Part shown: positions 12,421-22,511 of the stretch, in pieces | Numbering within the stretch: the stretch's first letter is position 1 | Layout of the letters: the number at the start of each line of letters is the position of its first letter | Assembly: GCA_963921825.1 (NCBI GenBank) | Contig: OY997595.1 | Span: forward strand, 14,191,228 to 14,255,227 | DNA from: Erodium maritimum | Lineage: Eukaryota; Streptophyta; Magnoliopsida; Geraniales; Geraniaceae | Reading direction: 5' to 3' | DNA: 64,000 nt | Position numbers and translations under genes: made by a program | The notes under the pieces: model-generated | Database searches by the model: none | Told to the model about the DNA's origin: nothing | Seen by the model: the letters and a program-made list of their open reading frames with translations, nothing else

Positions 12421-13760
12421 TATGATGTTAGTATTTCTGAATAAAGATGGTAAGAATGTAGCAGGGAAGGAAGACATGTAGCTTATGTAGAACACAAAAT
12501 AGTTGTGTACTGTTATCCAATGTACTACTTTAATGTATGTATTTATGCATAATTTAATGATATGGTAATGAATCAGTGTTTGAGTACATGTAATGGTTAC
12601 AACTTACATACTATTAGTTTCAGACACAATTTAACAGTGCATAGACTTAGATGAACTAAATAATTCTCAACTTCAGCACATACACATAGAAGAAGGAAAG
12701 TAATCATACATACGGCTTACGAAATAGACTAGTAGTATTATTTCGAGATGAAACAATGTCTTTTTCATCTCCCCTGTCTTCGACATCATGTTCTTCAAAT
12801 TGAGGGGGAGAGGATGGAGGAGCTTGTTTTGAAGGTTACTCTAGTTTGCTCTAAACTTCATCATCAGATGGTTGGTCTTGATTGTATAGGACATAGCCTT
12901 CAGTTGGAGGTTGGTATTTTGGTGGTAGTTCATTTGGATATGGGTATTCCCAATCGGGAAACAATTCTTGGGGATGCACATATGGTGGTGTGGGAGGAAG
13001 ACCATAAAATGGAGCTTTGTTCCATTGATTTGTATGCTCGGAAGATGATTGTGGTGTGAAGTACCCACCTCTTGCCTCCCATTCTATGAACCTTACTTCT
13101 GGCTCCTCATTTGAAACTGATTTTTTCACCATCCTTTTCTGTGGTCCTAACATGTGAAACACATGTTGTTTTTATAAGCAAAAGTTGAAAGTACACACAA
13201 AACAAGGAAAAATAATTGAAGGAGCATTCATATACATCACATGTAAACACTTCAAGCCATCAAATACAATGTTTAAGCAAGAACAAGACATTACAAAAGA
13301 AACCGGACATGTCAAGGGAGAGGAAATCCTATTCCCATAAGGTTTCTCAAAAGTGTTATAGTTAAGCACATGTTGTCTGCCACCATATGCAACACAACTT
13401 GCCAAATAGTCCAAAAGTTAATGGCCATTATGGCCTTACACCACCCAAAAGTTATCCATACAACTGACCTATAACAAAAACCTAAATCCTAAGGCTGAAA
13501 ATTGTTGCCTTGCTTCATGTTATCACTTTTCTTCAAAGGTTGGTTGGACGTTCTTCTTCATGCAACTTCTCCTCTATTTTATTTTGCAGTTCCAGAACCA
13601 GCTCCTGCTTGTTGCCTTGTTGCTTGAAGCCATTTCTCAAATCCTGTAGCAGCCTGCAAAACAGTAAAGGAGGTAAGCTCTCGTATATAAGATTCTGATT
13701 TCCCATACACATAATGCTTGTAAGTTGTAACAGTTATAGGAAACATGAATGTTTTCCTAA
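12421..13760 (-). other. 3' region of the MULE; possible last coding block
   Basis: On the minus strand 13162-12851 encodes a 103-residue open block rich in Pro, Tyr and Trp (for example FIEWEARGGYFTPQSSSE and NELPPKYQPP). It lies downstream of the transposase pseudogene and may be its last exon or a separate gene of the element; I do not recognise it. The rest has no clear coding content. Confidence 0.3.
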
Positions 13761-13892
13761 ATTTTCCTACTTCAATATATGTTTTCCTAAATTTTCCTAC
13801 TTCACATATATAACAGATCCATTTCCTAATTCCTATCAGATAATTCATAATTCCTAATTCCTGTCATATAGAATTCCTACTTCACATATATA
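13744..13892. repeat. Short AT-rich tandem repeats around ttttcctacttca
   Basis: Imperfect copies of ttttcctaaattttcctacttc and of cctacttcacatatataac follow each other. The cluster sits between coding remnants of the MULE transposase gene, probably in an intron, and resembles in base composition the minisatellite at 16735-16930. Confidence 0.55.
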
Positions 13893-15840
13893 ACAATCAA
13901 CATTGAACACAATTATTGAGAAGAACTACAATTACCTTTGAGTTTTTCCATGTTGCCTCTCCAATAGAGTTGTATGTTGCAGTCCTTGTAGCATTCTCCT
14001 TTGTTGTGCTTGTGATTGTGGGTTTTGCATAACTTGTCTCCATGGACATGAACGTTACCTTCTTGGTTGCTTTCTGAGTTCGAGGCTTGGTGATTTTTGG
14101 AGGTGGCTGCTTGGTAATTTTTGGAGTTGGTTGCTTGCTTATTTTTGGAGTTGGTTTGAGGGCGCTTTTCTTGGTGATGTCATCTTTCACTGGCTTTTTC
14201 CTTGGGGTACGCTTCTTCCGGATGACCTTCGCAGAAGGCATTGGCTGAACAGAATTCTCAATGTTGGAGTTGGTTTTGTCATTACCATTCACCTATCCTT
14301 GAAGTTGTTCTTGTCTTACCTTGATTCTCTCCATTGCAGAATCTCTTAAAGAAAATGGTCTAGCCTTTTTTCCCGGGCTAGGTCTCTAGAATTCGCCCCC
14401 AAGAAGTGTCAAAAATTGCTCAACTTCTTCCATAGTGTCCTCATGCTGACTAACAGCCTCCTTCAATTTTGCATTCAAAACTTGCCTTGGTTAATCAACT
14501 TCACCTCCTTGCTCAACATTGATGGCTTCATCTACTCCAATGTCAGCATTTATATGCTCATCTGCTCGAAAGTCAACATGCATGTTAGTCACTCCTCCAT
14601 GGTCATCATCTCCTCCAACGTTGCCATTGAAATCACCATGTCCTCCAAGTTTAACATGGATGGCATCATCTCCTCCAAGGTTCACATAATGGTCATCATC
14701 TCCTCCAAGGTTCACATGTATGTCATCGTCTCTCCCAACATCATCATATTCCCCTACTACCCTCATCATTACCATAGTTTCTCATAACACTAGCATCCCC
14801 ATTTTCACATCCAATGCCATCCTCGTCACCATTAGATATATGGTTCGCATCACCACGTTGCTTCCTTTTTCAAAGCTTGGTTATGATCCTTTCCTTCTCC
14901 AACCTAGCACGACTGGTTGCCCTTTTCCTATCCAGCACTTCTGCAAGTTCAGCATCACTCTTAGATCCTACACGGTGTGCAGGTTTCTTTATGGGTCCTT
15001 CTCCTGTCTTGCCATCTTCGTATGTGTTGGGTTCGACCCATAGTCCTTCGTGATGCAGCTATGGATGTTGTGTCCTACATTTCTACATCTGTTGCACCGT
15101 AGGACAAGACCTTTTCTTATTTGAGTAGACTTGCGGGTCTGAGATTGGCTTGAATTTGTTTGCTCCATACAACTCTTCATCCTTGATTTTTTTGGCCTTC
15201 CAGGTTTCTTACGGACACAGTGAGGAAGTATACGTCTTTCTAGAGCCATAACACTACACATATCTAACCCAATCAGAGGGTAAATCTGGCCCTCGTATGT
15301 CCTACGAAAAGCGGGTGTCAAATAGTATGAGTTGACATATTGAAATATCTCCTTCTTTGACTTCATCAACGCGACTGTACCATGTAAACATGGAATGCCT
15401 GTCAACTGCCAGTCTAGACAGGTGCAAGTTCCTCGTAAATGTGAACTCCGTAAATGTCTTTGAACATCTCAACCTCAATCAAGACAGACCCATTATGTAC
15501 TATGTTGCACTTCTTAGCCTTCGTAATTACCATATCAAGCCTGTCTTTGATCCTTGGGCATAGAAGAGCATCATTACTTTTAACCAATTTTTCCTTTTTG
15601 TTGAACCAATCCATCATTTTTTTTGCGGTAGAACTCTAGAAAATTCAGAATTGGGAGATCCCTCCCCTTCCCTATCCACGAGTTAAAGGTCTCACAAATG
15701 TTATTCGTATGGGCTCCACATTTAGCCGTAGTGTTGAAGTAGTCCTTACACCAGTTATGTGGTGGTCTTTCGAGCAACCACGCATATGCTTTCTCATTCA
15801 TACCTCTAACCTCCTCCATACAATTGTCCAACAATTCAGT

Positions 15841-16458
15841 GGGTAGTCAAAGAATTTCTTCCGGAAAGAGAGGTAGACGGCTAAAGGGAACTAAGAAGTC
15901 CCCAACAGTTGTCTTCCATCAAGCGAAGTCCAAGGAACATTCTCGGAGCAGGGATAGGGCGCTCAGACACTTAGAGTGGTCCAAATTGAAACCAGCTGCG
16001 AAAACGAGTATCCTCCAAGGCTCGCTCGCCAAAGATTGTATAGATTCTGGAATGGACGATGAGGAGGATGGTCTTGATGAGGGGATTGGGGAGATAGCTC
16101 CTGACTCCCAATCACCTTCCCCATCCTCCTTTGAGAGTGGTGCTCCGTCTCTATTTCGTAGACTTTACTCCATGTCTGATTCAGCGGGTGTTTAATCTGT
16201 TGGCTTGGTTTTCTTTCAGGCCGGTGTGGGTGTTTAGGCAAAGCTACACGCATGCGAGACGTTTTCCTCTACGGCCCTAGCTTCGTGACTTGTTAGTTTC
16301 AGTTTAAGCTTATTGTTAAGCTTTTGTGGGTTTTTTCTTCTTCTATTTTTTAAGGTTCTCAAGTTGATCCCCCCATTCTTGAGGGTCGTATCTTCTTGAA
16401 GCTTGTATTTTTATCTGTAAAATTCAACTTCCTCGATAAAATCATTACTTATAAAAAA
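15841..16458 (+). mobile_element. L1-type retroposon inserted in the MULE transposase exon
   Basis: The plus strand holds the end of an open frame (GKRGRRLKGTKKSPTVVFHQ ... SMSDSAGV, stop near 16195), a T-rich 3' region and an A run at 16451-16458. The MULE coding frame stops at LLDNCMEEV on one side and resumes at RSRATTVEF on the other; in related transposases these blocks are adjacent. Short similar sequences at both sides (aattcagtggg and aattcaactgtgg) look like a diverged target duplication. No reverse transcriptase is present. Confidence 0.7.
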
Positions 16459-16734
16459 AATTCAACTGTGGTGGCTCTTGAGCGTTTCCACAACTGTAAT
16501 TTCAGGTCGTGAAACTTAAACAACCTGAACCAATTCTCATAGAGGTGACACATGCAATGCCTCTGTTCAATCGTCGGATGATTGCTAAACACATCAATAA
16601 ACCCCTGGAAGATAAACAATTCAAATCATTCATAGTTACTCACATTCACATTCAGAAAACTATATACGGAAAACACATATTTGTGAATAACTCCTCTAAA
16701 GTTCAAACACTACTACTTTTCTAATCCTAACTAC

Positions 16735-16930
16735 TTTACCAAACCTAACTAACATATCTAATTTTCCAAAGCTTATAAGTTTTCCTAACATATCTAATTT
16801 TTCAAAGCTAACTAATTTTCCAAATCTGACAAGTTTTCCTAACATATCTAATTTTCCAAAACTTATAAGTTTTCCTAACATATCTAATTTTCCAAAGCAA
16901 GCTAATTTTCCTAACATATCTAATTCTCCA
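16735..16930. repeat. Minisatellite in the MULE transposase intron
   Basis: Units around cctaacatatctaattttcc followed by aaagcttataagttt are repeated about six times with variation. They lie in the intron between the two catalytic blocks of the MULE transposase (donor at 17000, acceptor near 16605). The repeats keep an open frame on the minus strand, but this reads MLGKLISFGKLD over and over and is not a gene. Confidence 0.8.
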
Positions 16931-18337
16931 AACACATGTAGATATCGAATGGAAAGAACGGTAATTAATTTCAAAAACAGATATGCAGTTCTTTCCTAAC
17001 CATTTTCTTGTCTTCCATAAAGACATATCCCATATCTTCGTCATTGTCGAAATCCTCGAAAAACTGATCCATGAACCACGTCCATGTTGCTATTGTTTCT
17101 TGCTCAACCACTGTCAGCGCCAGTGGGAACATACCATCGTTGGGGTCTCTTGCCACAACTGCTAAAACTATGCCACCATGATACACTTTCAGGTGACATC
17201 CGTCAAGGCCTACAAACGGGCGACATCCTCTTACAAACCTTGTTTTTTGTGCTCCATATCTAATGTAAAGGCGCTTGAACCGACGTCCACCATCTTCATC
17301 AGTTACTATAGTGAACTTCGACTCTAGGTTGCTACTCAGCATCATTTCCCTATACTTTTCCAGCATGCCATATTGAAGGTCATCATCTTCATTATGGATG
17401 TGTTCAACAGCGCGTAAATCCGATAACACTTGCCAACATCCACGTCGATCCCTGTGTCAGCGAGAATGTCCTTGTACAAGTCACTAACATCAACCTTCTT
17501 CTTACTTGTGATGACTTCATAATACCTGCATATTAGTGAAATTAATGTCAATTTCATAAACAAAAAATTATGAATGTAAATTTACCATATTAAAACAAGA
17601 ATTGTATTATACATATGTTTTACCTGTATGTCAGAGACCTAGCAGTAATATTAAGTCCTCCTCATTCAGTTTGACATGTATGATCTGGTCGGAAAGTATT
17701 AATTGCATAAATTTTGGTCTTCCTCACAAACCCACACCATATGTAAAACGTACACCCTAGCTTGTCATATATAACCCCGATGTCGTCAAGAAGATGATTT
17801 TTAGTATACGCATAATTGAAGTGCTTCTCCACTGCGTAATTCTGTAGGACTACCCGGTACCACGCATCACTAATAAACCTGTCATCCAATCGTAGTTCAA
17901 TACCTTTAAACGAACTCCTCGTACCTCACATCCTTGCATCAACCATTTCTTCTTCCATCTCATATTCACAAGCCAGGTCATCATCTATTTCTTCATCAAC
18001 ATTGTCTTCTATTGTATTAACAGATTTCGTTGATGCTCCCTCAACAGTTGATGTCACATCATCCTCAACTGATGATTCCTCATCCTCTTCTGATGGTGCT
18101 TCATAATCTGAGTCAGACGATGACCCACCAAATCCTTCTACTACTCCACCAGATCCTTCTACTACTCCATCAGCTACAAAATCCCCATCTTGATAACCTA
18201 GATCTTCAGCTATAACATCATCTCCATCCTCATTAATTAATTCCTCATCTATCACCGAACATCTCTGCTTGAGCTATAAGCTCATCATCTGATGGTTCGT
18301 CAATTAAAGTTCGAATTAGTTTTCTCTTCTTTGTCAT

Positions 18338-19261
18338 CTATCAATTGTACAAACAAAACCATCATATTCAGACACCATCAAAAAAATTCATTCATACACA
18401 ATAACAGTAGCTAAAAATGCAACATCGTATCACCCTCATCAACCTATGTCATCAGGTCAACATTACTCACAAACATTAAAGTTACCAATAAAAATCCATA
18501 ATTTCGTTCCTTTGTCATGCCCCCAATTTTTTTGCACTCAAAACCCTTTGTTAGTTCAACTCATTCCCTTGGTCAGTTAAACCCAAATGGTAAGATCAAG
18601 TACATGCATAACTCAGATGGAAACCTAACAACATTGCAATCCTTAAATCAGTTTTACAAGCTCGTCTCGAAAACCTCCATTTTCATTTTTAGATAACATA
18701 GAAACCATTTCTCAGTTCAACACAAACCCTTTGTCATTTCAACCCAAACTCTATATCAAGTAAATGTAGACCTCAGATGGAAACCTAACAATCAAGCATC
18801 TTTCGAATCAGTTCTACAACCTCATCTCTAAAACCCCCATTTTCATTTCCATATAACTTAGAAACCCTTTGTCACTTCAGTCTCAAACCCTAGCTCGAGT
18901 ATACACACACCTCAAATGCAAACCTCCCCACATAACTCGATTCTACAAGCTCAACCCTAACTGAAAACAAATCCACAAACTCCCATCCACAAACTCCCAC
19001 CCACAAACCCTAACATTTTCAAATGACTCAATATTTGTAAATAAAATCAGATAAAGTTCTTACCTCACTCTCCTTGTAGGTTTCAAGTCTGGTTCACGCT
19101 GAATCGGTCGTAGAAGACGATGGAGCTTCACATGAACGAAAGAGAGAAGTCGAGAGGTTTCTTTGAGTTTATCTGGAAATGATAAGTGTCGAAACAACAC
19201 TTGACTTAAGTCTTCAACTAAGGGTATTTGGGTCGTTACACATACTCGGTTAATTGGCCAT
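18338..19261 (-). other. 5' region of the MULE with two direct repeats
   Basis: Upstream of the transposase start on the minus strand there is no coding block. Two imperfect direct copies of about 150 bp, about 160 bp apart, occur between 18601 and 18900 (each holds cagatggaaacctaacaa and ccattttcattt). Closer to the end, 19060-19160 looks like a leader exon with a possible GT donor (gtaag on the minus strand) near 19065. Confidence 0.5.
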
Positions 19262-19302
19262 GAAAAAAGTAGATATCTCTATAAACAAATGCCACTATAT
19301 TT

Positions 19303-20092
19303 AGTTCATCGGTAGTCAAATCAACAATTAGTTCTCTCCTAAAACACCTCTCGCACCCCTCCCCCGTTCTTCAACCCTAGCTGCCACCCTCTTTGAGTTC
19401 CCCGTTTCCTGCCAGCGACGTCATGGTCTTTGGCCATGGACGTCGTCGGTAGGTCCCCTTGATCTTCTGCTCCGTTTCCCCCAGCTTCAACCCCCCCCCC
19501 CCACACCCCCATTTTCCCCCTCTCCTCTCAAGGCCGGCGCCGGATTTTCATTTTTCGGTGTTTATGCCCGTCTCTGGTTGATACTGTTTTGGTGCCAACG
19601 GACTTGCAAGGTGGGTTTGAGCGGTGGTGGCAGCTCCGGCAACTCGTCACGCTGCAGATCCGGCATGAACGGTTACCTATAGTGGGGATCTGGAGTTCGC
19701 GTTTTCTGGATTCCTCGTGTCAAGGTCCCTTGTCGGACGGTGGCGACTCTGAATCAGCTAGGTTTTTTTCCTTTCGTTTTACAACTTTTCAATAACTGCA
19801 TTTGGTGCAAATTGGGTGTGCACTAGTTGCACAGTTTGTGTGGTCTAGTTGCACGTTTGGTGTGCACTTTTTGCACGGTTTGGTGTGTACGTTGTTGCAC
19901 TTTTGACGTGCATGTGTTTGCACGTTCTAGGGTGTCCTATGTGCGTTCTAGTAGGGAGTTCAGTAATATAATAGTATAGGCTTGTTAGTTTGGAGTCTGT
20001 AATTTTATTGTTTGCTTGTGCGCTTTCATCATATTGTACGTATGTCACTTTGATTGATATGTAAAGTTGATGCCTCCCGTTTTTTGTCAAAA
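19303..20092 (+). mobile_element. L1-derived retroposon, 790 bp, full-looking ends
   Basis: A perfect 16 bp target duplication, aaatgccactatattt, flanks it (19287-19302 and 20093-20108). The element starts with a pyrimidine-rich leader (ttctctcctaaaacacctct, then caaccctagctgccacc), as in plant L1 5' regions, and ends with a short A tail after ttttttgtc. It has no endonuclease or reverse transcriptase. The PPT1 copy at 5571-5590 is the empty site. Confidence 0.88.
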
Positions 20093-20189
20093 AAATGCCA
20101 CTATATTTCCTCCACGAGATCCCCTTCTAATTTTAGTATTGTTTTTTCTCCTTTGATTCTTATTCTATCTATACAATTATAATTTTTGT

Positions 20190-20599
20190 ATACATTCTTA
20201 GTTGGGTATAAAAAAAATGTGGGATATCACCTGGGGCGGTTGGAGAGCATCCAGATCAGTCACCTCCTCCTCGACCACCCTTGTCGACGGCCATGTCCAG
20301 GTACCACCCCCAACCGCTCATTCCTCGGTCTCGTACAACCGCCCGTCGAGTGGTCACAGTTCCGGTGCACGTCAAGGGGAGACGACAAAGAAGTCGCTTG
20401 ATCATCCGAGTCTCCTACCAGAACTCAACAAGCCGGACAATACAGAGGAGGACCAGGCGAAGCAGGCGGAGGCAAGACAACCTCCTATGCAGGAATGATC
20501 CGACCCAGCAGGGGTGGGTGTGGCCGATGCTGGCCTATACCTACAGACTAGGGACAGCCAGTGATGGGAGGTCTCGGGCAGCCTGCAACAACAACTCAG
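20190..20599. other. GC-rich insert of unknown origin in the promoter copy
   Basis: This stretch is absent from the PPT1 copy of the promoter. It is rich in CCG and CGG and has open frames in two phases (one begins MGIKKMWDITWGGW), none of which I recognise. It could be a retroposon fragment. No clear target duplication was found. Confidence 0.4.
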
Positions 20600-20820
20600 T
20601 TTTATGTTGGCTTGTATTTTAACAAAAATGATTTCAAATTTTTGTGAGTATTTAAGCGCAATATTTATAATTCAAATTAGTCTGATTTGGTTTACGGTTT
20701 TAAAAATTAAAAATTAGATTTGATGTGGACAATTTTTATAACTCACGGGTGAAATTAGCCTAACAATTGTTGATAGTTTTGCCCATTAATTAGTTTTGTA
20801 CATTCCATCATTAACCATTT

Positions 20821-22102
20821 TTTTTAGGAGAACAAGTGCAATTTTATTATAATATAAGATAGGACGATGAGCACATGGTTGTACTCATCTTACAAAGCAG
20901 ATACCAACTAACGAACAATAAGTAAAGACAGAAAAGTAAAATGTGCTCAAGGACTAGGGGCGGTCGAAGGGGATATATGCGGTAGCATCCTGAGATACCG
21001 ATACAACATGCTTCTACCAAAGGACACTGGGCGAGCCAACCGAGTGAAAAGGGAATACTGGTGGACTTACATCTCCCCCGGTTTGTCGGCTTGCGTCGTC
21101 CTCCCTGGACTGATAATTGTAGGGCTCCTGAACGTGGGATTGCTGACTCCGGACTGGTAGGGGAGACAGTTGTCGGCTGAAGATGGAACCGTCGCCATCC
21201 ATCCGCCGGGAAGGGGTCATAGCCGACCCACCCCTCCCCGGGCCTCCTCGGACTCATTCCTGTAGACGGGGGTGCTTATGGCCCCCCGCCGCTGCTACAT
21301 ATGATCCTTTATCTGACGCCGTCGGCCCCTCTGATTCTTCCGGCTCCTCCTCTCTTTCCGGCCGTTTCTTCCCAGAGGGAATGTCCTCAGTCTCCGTCCC
21401 CGGTGCCGTGTCCGCTGAGATGGTTATCGGCTGTAGGTCTCCCCGACTCACCCGCACCACCTCCTCCTCGGTCTTTCTGCCCCGATCACCGTCCCTCATC
21501 GTGCTCTATCGGAACACTTCGCCTCGCGCTACCGTCATTCGCGGGAACTAACGAGACATCGAGTACGACCAGACCGACAGAAAACTCATGGTCCGACGAC
21601 GTTCGGGACCTCATGGAAACCTCGTTGGACCCCAACATCCGGTCCCTCTTCCCCCGCCGATGAAGCCATCAGAGGAGTACCCGCTACCGCCTGCGCGAAG
21701 CAGACTTTCTCCACCTCCACCGCCACCGAGGTCCCGATCGGGTCCAACGTCGACCTAGAGGAAGAGGACTTACTCACCGAGCCAGAAGAAAGACCACCAG
21801 ACTCGTTACTGTAGGAGAGAGAGTAGGACACCGTCACGTCACCGAGACTCACCCTGCCGCCGTCCCTTCCCAACTCCACCATCTCTACAAGCTTCTTCTG
21901 ATCTATATCCTGTAACAGGATCCCCCCCACGAGTATCAACAGCATAATCCCATGATCAAGTCCCATCCCCCAAACCATACTAGTGATGACGCTCATGTTT
22001 GGAATCAAAGCAAGCAACGGCGGCACAAGCCCTAGCCGCCGCTGCGTTTTCTCCAGTATTATAATTTCGTGTTCCCGTATGTAGATTTAATGAAATAAAT
22101 TT
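20821..22102 (-). mobile_element. L1-derived retroposon, 1.28 kb, minus orientation
   Basis: A 14 bp duplication, atcattaaccattt, flanks it (20807-20820 and 22103-22116). On the minus strand it begins near 22102, has a leader containing gcggcggctagggcttgtgcc, then an open frame from 22026 (MPPLLALIPNMSV, 146 codons), more GC-rich sequence with broken frames, an AT-rich 3' end containing aataaaattgcac, and an A tail at 20821-20825. No reverse transcriptase is present. Its 3' half shares gttgtatcggt and gatgctaccgca with the element at 27102-28710, so the two are related. Confidence 0.85.
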
Positions 22103-22116
22103 ATCATTAACCATTT

Positions 22117-22508
22117 ATAGTTTATGTTTATGAAATAGAAGTCAAAGATTTTTAAATGAAATGAATTGATTGCTTTCAACAGTTCAATAAATAAGATAAC
22201 GGTGATTTACGAATTAAATATTTATAAATTTAGAATAAAATGTCTATCATTATACACAAACCCTAAACATGGCCAACTTTCTGTTTTTTTGTTAAGAGTA
22301 TGATAGGGTCTCTAATTTCTGTCGGAAATGAAACTGTGACTGTTGGGCTGAGCAGTGCATCCAGTATAGGGCCGCACACCAAAGCCAGCCTTGGAGCTGA
22401 GCACCGGGCTATTGGATTGGTCTTATGGTACAAATAGTCTGTAAATTCAGACGACCCAGGGCCCAGGTAACGAAAGAAGAGGAGCGGCCCCAAAAGACTC
22501 CCACGTTA
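22117..22508. other. AT-rich spacer
   Basis: I find no gene, repeat or element end that can be supported here. It is the left flank of the intact Harbinger element. Confidence 0.4.
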
Positions 22509-22511
22509 TTA

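Larger units (their letters stand above)
13897..18337 (-). pseudogene. MuDR-type (MULE) transposase pseudogene
   Basis: All family domains are present in order. The start at 18337 (MTKKRKLIRTLID) leads into an acidic N-terminal region. A MuDR DNA-binding domain ends FRPDHTC (about 17890-17670). The DDE core holds GCRPFVGLDGCHLKVYHGG (first Asp) and, after an intron from 17000 to 16605, MEDKKM-GFIDVFSNHP (second Asp) and QRHCMCHLYENW. A SWIM finger, CTCLDWQLTGIPCLHG, lies near 15390-15435, and a zinc knuckle, CNRCRNVGHNIHSC, near 15055-15095. A basic, repetitive tail follows. The gene is dead: there is a frame shift after residue 30, an in-frame TGA after HTCQTE near 17660, a frame shift near 17415, a retroposon in the exon at 15841-16458, and a shift near 15605. 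It is the source gene of the 12 kb element around it. Confidence 0.88.
6820..19245 (-). mobile_element. Large decayed MULE carrying a MuDR-type transposase
   Basis: The limits are tentative. The right end (about 19245 inward) and the left end (about 6820 inward) share a diverged inverted repeat of some 60 bp: both hold GACCC, then ACCC with CTA or TTA, then aag(t)gt...ttc(a)gacac in the same order. About 230 bp inside each end there is a leader-like stretch and a possible GT donor. The right half contains the transposase pseudogene on the minus strand. Three later insertions lie inside: a MULE-type MITE with a solo LTR, and a retroposon in a transposase exon. Without these the element would be about 7.3 kb. 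A target duplication was not identified. Confidence 0.4.
19262..20618. repeat. Second copy of the PPT1 proximal promoter, interrupted
   Basis: The pieces 19262-19302, 20093-20187 and 20600-20618 match 5551 to about 5677 and 5758-5776 nearly base for base. The core promoter and PPT coding sequence are not duplicated: the match stops at 19262, where the MULE begins. A retroposon (19303-20092) splits the copy, and about 410 bp of unrelated GC-rich DNA (20190-20599) replaces about 80 bp seen in the PPT1 copy. Both copies are in the same orientation. Confidence 0.9.

Noticed and set aside
16696..16974. Open frame of 92 codons with FGKLDMLGKL repeats
   Set aside because: It is a minisatellite in a transposase intron, with no family resemblance.
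21183..21663. GC-rich open frames on the plus strand
   Set aside because: They lie antisense in a minus-strand retroposon; length is explained by GC content.
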